From: Shouchella clausii
GTDB lineage: Bacteria > Bacillota > Bacilli > Bacillales > Bacillaceae_D
DNA length: 64,000 bases
NCBI RefSeq assembly: GCF_001598215.1
Contig: NZ_BCXJ01000002.1
Span: forward strand, 558,001-622,000
Reading direction: 5' to 3'
This document shows positions 62,516 to 64,000 of this stretch, piece after piece. How positions within the stretch are numbered: the stretch's first letter is position 1; every line of letters starts with the position of its first letter. Made by a program: the position numbers and the translations under genes. The notes beneath the pieces are model-generated. The model worked only from the letters and a program-made list of their open reading frames with translations. It was not told the origin of the DNA and ran no database searches.

Positions 62516-63247
62516 CTACATAAACGCTTCACGAAGATGAAGCGCTCGTGTCGGAAAATCTGTGAAAACGGCTGGACAGCCCCAAGAAAATAACTTTTTC
62601 AAAGTTGTCGTGTCATTGACAGTGAAAGCCCGAACGGCAGTATTTGCCTGTTTCATTTCTTCGATTAATTCTTTTGACACGTACATACTGTCTAAATGGT
62701 AGCCTTTTGCCCCTAACTGCTTCAGATAGCTGGTTGCTTTAAATAAAGGCCCTTTTACAAGTGCGGCCGTTTCAATGAAAGGTAAATGGGCTTGGAATTT
62801 TGCTAGCAACATATGGTCAAATGAAGAAACAACAAGACGCTCTTTAAACCGGTTATCACGAATGAGCGGCAAAATCGCATCAATGACCCGCTCATGCGGC
62901 TGGCCGTACCCTTTTACTTCTAAGTTTAAATGGAGCGACGGATAACTCGCTGCCCAGTCGAGCAGTTCAGACAGGAAAGGGATGTTTTCTTGTTTTTGGT
63001 ACGTTTGCTTGGCAGCTGCATTCAATTGTTTCAACTCATTGGCCATGTATTGGCAAACAGGGCCTTGCCCATTGGTTGTTCGGTTGACCGTGCGGTCGTG
63101 AATGACAACAGGTACATCATCTTTCGTTAACTGGACATCAAATTCAATCCCGTCTGCCCCTGCTTTTGCTGCTTGTTCAAAAGCCTTCAGCGTGTTTTCC
63201 GGATAAGATCCAGATGCACCACGGTGGGCATAAATCAACGTTTTCAT
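62516..63247 (-). CDS. Glycerophosphodiester phosphodiesterase
   Basis: 243 aa GDPD-family enzyme, releasing sn-glycerol 3-phosphate from phospholipid head-group diesters. Active-site His and metal ligands in YAHRGASGSYPENTLKAF and GIEFDVQLTKDDVPVVIHD. Cytoplasmic (no signal peptide). Length equals B. subtilis YhdW. Could feed G3P to the GlpD-like enzyme at 57.9 kb, but they are not co-transcribed. Confidence 0.92.
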   Translation of the reverse strand: MKTLIYAHRGASGSYPENTLKAFEQAAKAGADGIEFDVQLTKDDVPVVIHDRTVNRTTNGQGPVCQYMANELKQLNAAAKQTYQKQENIPFLSELLDWAASYPSLHLNLEVKGYGQPHERVIDAILPLIRDNRFKERLVVSSFDHMLLAKFQAHLPFIETAALVKGPLFKATSYLKQLGAKGYHLDSMYVSKELIEEMKQANTAVRAFTVNDTTTLKKLFSWGCPAVFTDFPTRALHLREAFM

Positions 63248-63323
63248 CCATGCACCTCCTTTCCCCTCACGTTCATCAAAGGTTTGTCTTATGGTTAGCC
63301 AACTGAGACACCAAAGGGCTGTT

Positions 63324-63959
63324 TTATTCCTTGCTTTCCATTCTTACAAAGAAAGTCCCCTTTGTTTCTCCTTGAAATGCAAGGTTAAACTGATCGCCAT
63401 CAGCGATTGCCCCGACACCTTCTGGCGTGCCTGTAAATAGCAAATCGCCCTTTTTTAAGCCAAAAGCAAGGTGGCATTCCTGGACAATTTCACTAAACGA
63501 AAACAACATATTCTCCGTATTGCCTAGCTGGACGATCTTGCCATTTCGTTCGAGAGAAAAATCGATGCTTTTGCTTTCTTGTTCTCCTGGAAATGGGAAA
63601 AATGGCGTTAGGATGGCAGAGTTGCGGAATCCTTTGGCACGGAGCCAAGGGTGCCCTTTTTGCTTTAGCTTGCTTTGCAAGTCGCGCAACGTTAAGTCGA
63701 CACCTACTGCCATCTCCGTGACGACATCATCAAGTGTATCTCCATCCTCCATGTCTTTGTCAATTTTCAATACAATCTCGGCCTCATAATGGATGGCCCC
63801 TTTGTCACTTGGATAAAGAAGCGTGCTTCCGTTAGCCAACACAGCTGCGCTTTTAGGTTTGCCAAATAACAAAGGTTCCGTCGGTACTTCGTTTCCTAAT
63901 TCTTTCGCATGGTTGGCATAGTTACGGCCAATACAATAAATGCTCGCGATTTCCTCCAT
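63324..63959 (-). CDS. Fumarylacetoacetate hydrolase (FAH) family protein
   Basis: 211 aa. FAH-fold signatures: YCIGRNYANHAKELG, HYEAEIVLKI with the metal-binding glutamates, GVDLTLRDLQ, KGDLLFTGTPEGVG. Length is that of the short FAH proteins (acylpyruvase/oxaloacetate decarboxylase type), so a role on small 2-keto acids is more likely than tyrosine breakdown. ATG at 63959 is preceded by AGGGGGATGG. Confidence 0.85.
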   Translation of the reverse strand: MEEIASIYCIGRNYANHAKELGNEVPTEPLLFGKPKSAAVLANGSTLLYPSDKGAIHYEAEIVLKIDKDMEDGDTLDDVVTEMAVGVDLTLRDLQSKLKQKGHPWLRAKGFRNSAILTPFFPFPGEQESKSIDFSLERNGKIVQLGNTENMLFSFSEIVQECHLAFGLKKGDLLFTGTPEGVGAIADGDQFNLAFQGETKGTFFVRMESKE

Positions 63960-64000
63960 TCCATCCCCCTCTGTGTCATTGCACGGACGACACGATTTTA

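Overview
The window is chromosomal DNA of a spore-forming Bacillaceae bacterium. Gene order follows Bacillus subtilis blocks (ruvAB/bofC, coxA-safA-nadACB/iscS-niaR, pheA-pheB-obg-spo0B, hemYHE-pbpF, ecsCBA/hit, serC-yhaH-scoC, prsA-yhaL-yhaM, cssRS, yheA-yheB-yheE, yngEF-HB-HJ, bmrCD, spoVR), and the protein divergence and the way the blocks are joined suggest an alkaliphilic relative such as Shouchella (Bacillus) clausii. That species guess is inference.

Layout. 1-2.1 kb: ruvB (cut by the window edge), ruvA, bofC and a CuA-type lipoprotein gene. 2.3-10.1 kb: spore proteins CoxA and SafA, the de novo NAD operon nadB-nadC-nadA, and the divergent iscS-niaR pair that matures NadA and represses the pathway. 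10.3-13.7 kb: pheA, pheB, obg, spo0B. 13.8-14.4 kb: a structured leader with small ORFs and a YrzI-family gene. 14.4-20.2 kb: hemY, hemH, hemE, pbpF. 20.5-27.4 kb: ccdA-like, ecsCBA, hit, serC, yhaH, scoC. 27.4-33.4 kb: ypmS-like, a YjcZ-type micro-gene, prsA, yhaL, yhaM, cssSR. 33.6-38.9 kb: small conserved genes, an IS605-type tnpB relic, yhaX-like, yheA, yheB, yheE and a PucR-type regulator. 39-42.4 kb: msmX-like ATPase, an ECF sigma factor with an unusual repeat protein, and a second YrzI paralogue. 42.6-47.6 kb: an acyl-CoA dehydrogenase/carboxylase operon of branched-chain (leucine-type) catabolism. 47.9-64 kb: lemA-htpX, aminotransferase, bmrCD-type ABC exporter, spoVR, pgcA, a divergent glpD, sfsA, yhcX, a gene-poor gap, a glycerophosphodiesterase and a FAH-family gene.

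The most striking feature is not a gene. A dispersed MITE-like repeat occurs at least ten times in intergenic DNA. The two full copies are 154-155 bp units bounded by GAGGTTGTCGAC and CAGTCTG, with imperfect CAGACTG terminal inverted repeats. Each is flanked by a 23-25 bp direct duplication of a hairpin (terminator-like) sequence with one mismatch. Several internally deleted copies also lie immediately next to an intrinsic-terminator hairpin, always at the same (CAGTCTG) end. This points to a non-autonomous element that targets transcription terminators. No transposase for it is visible in the window.
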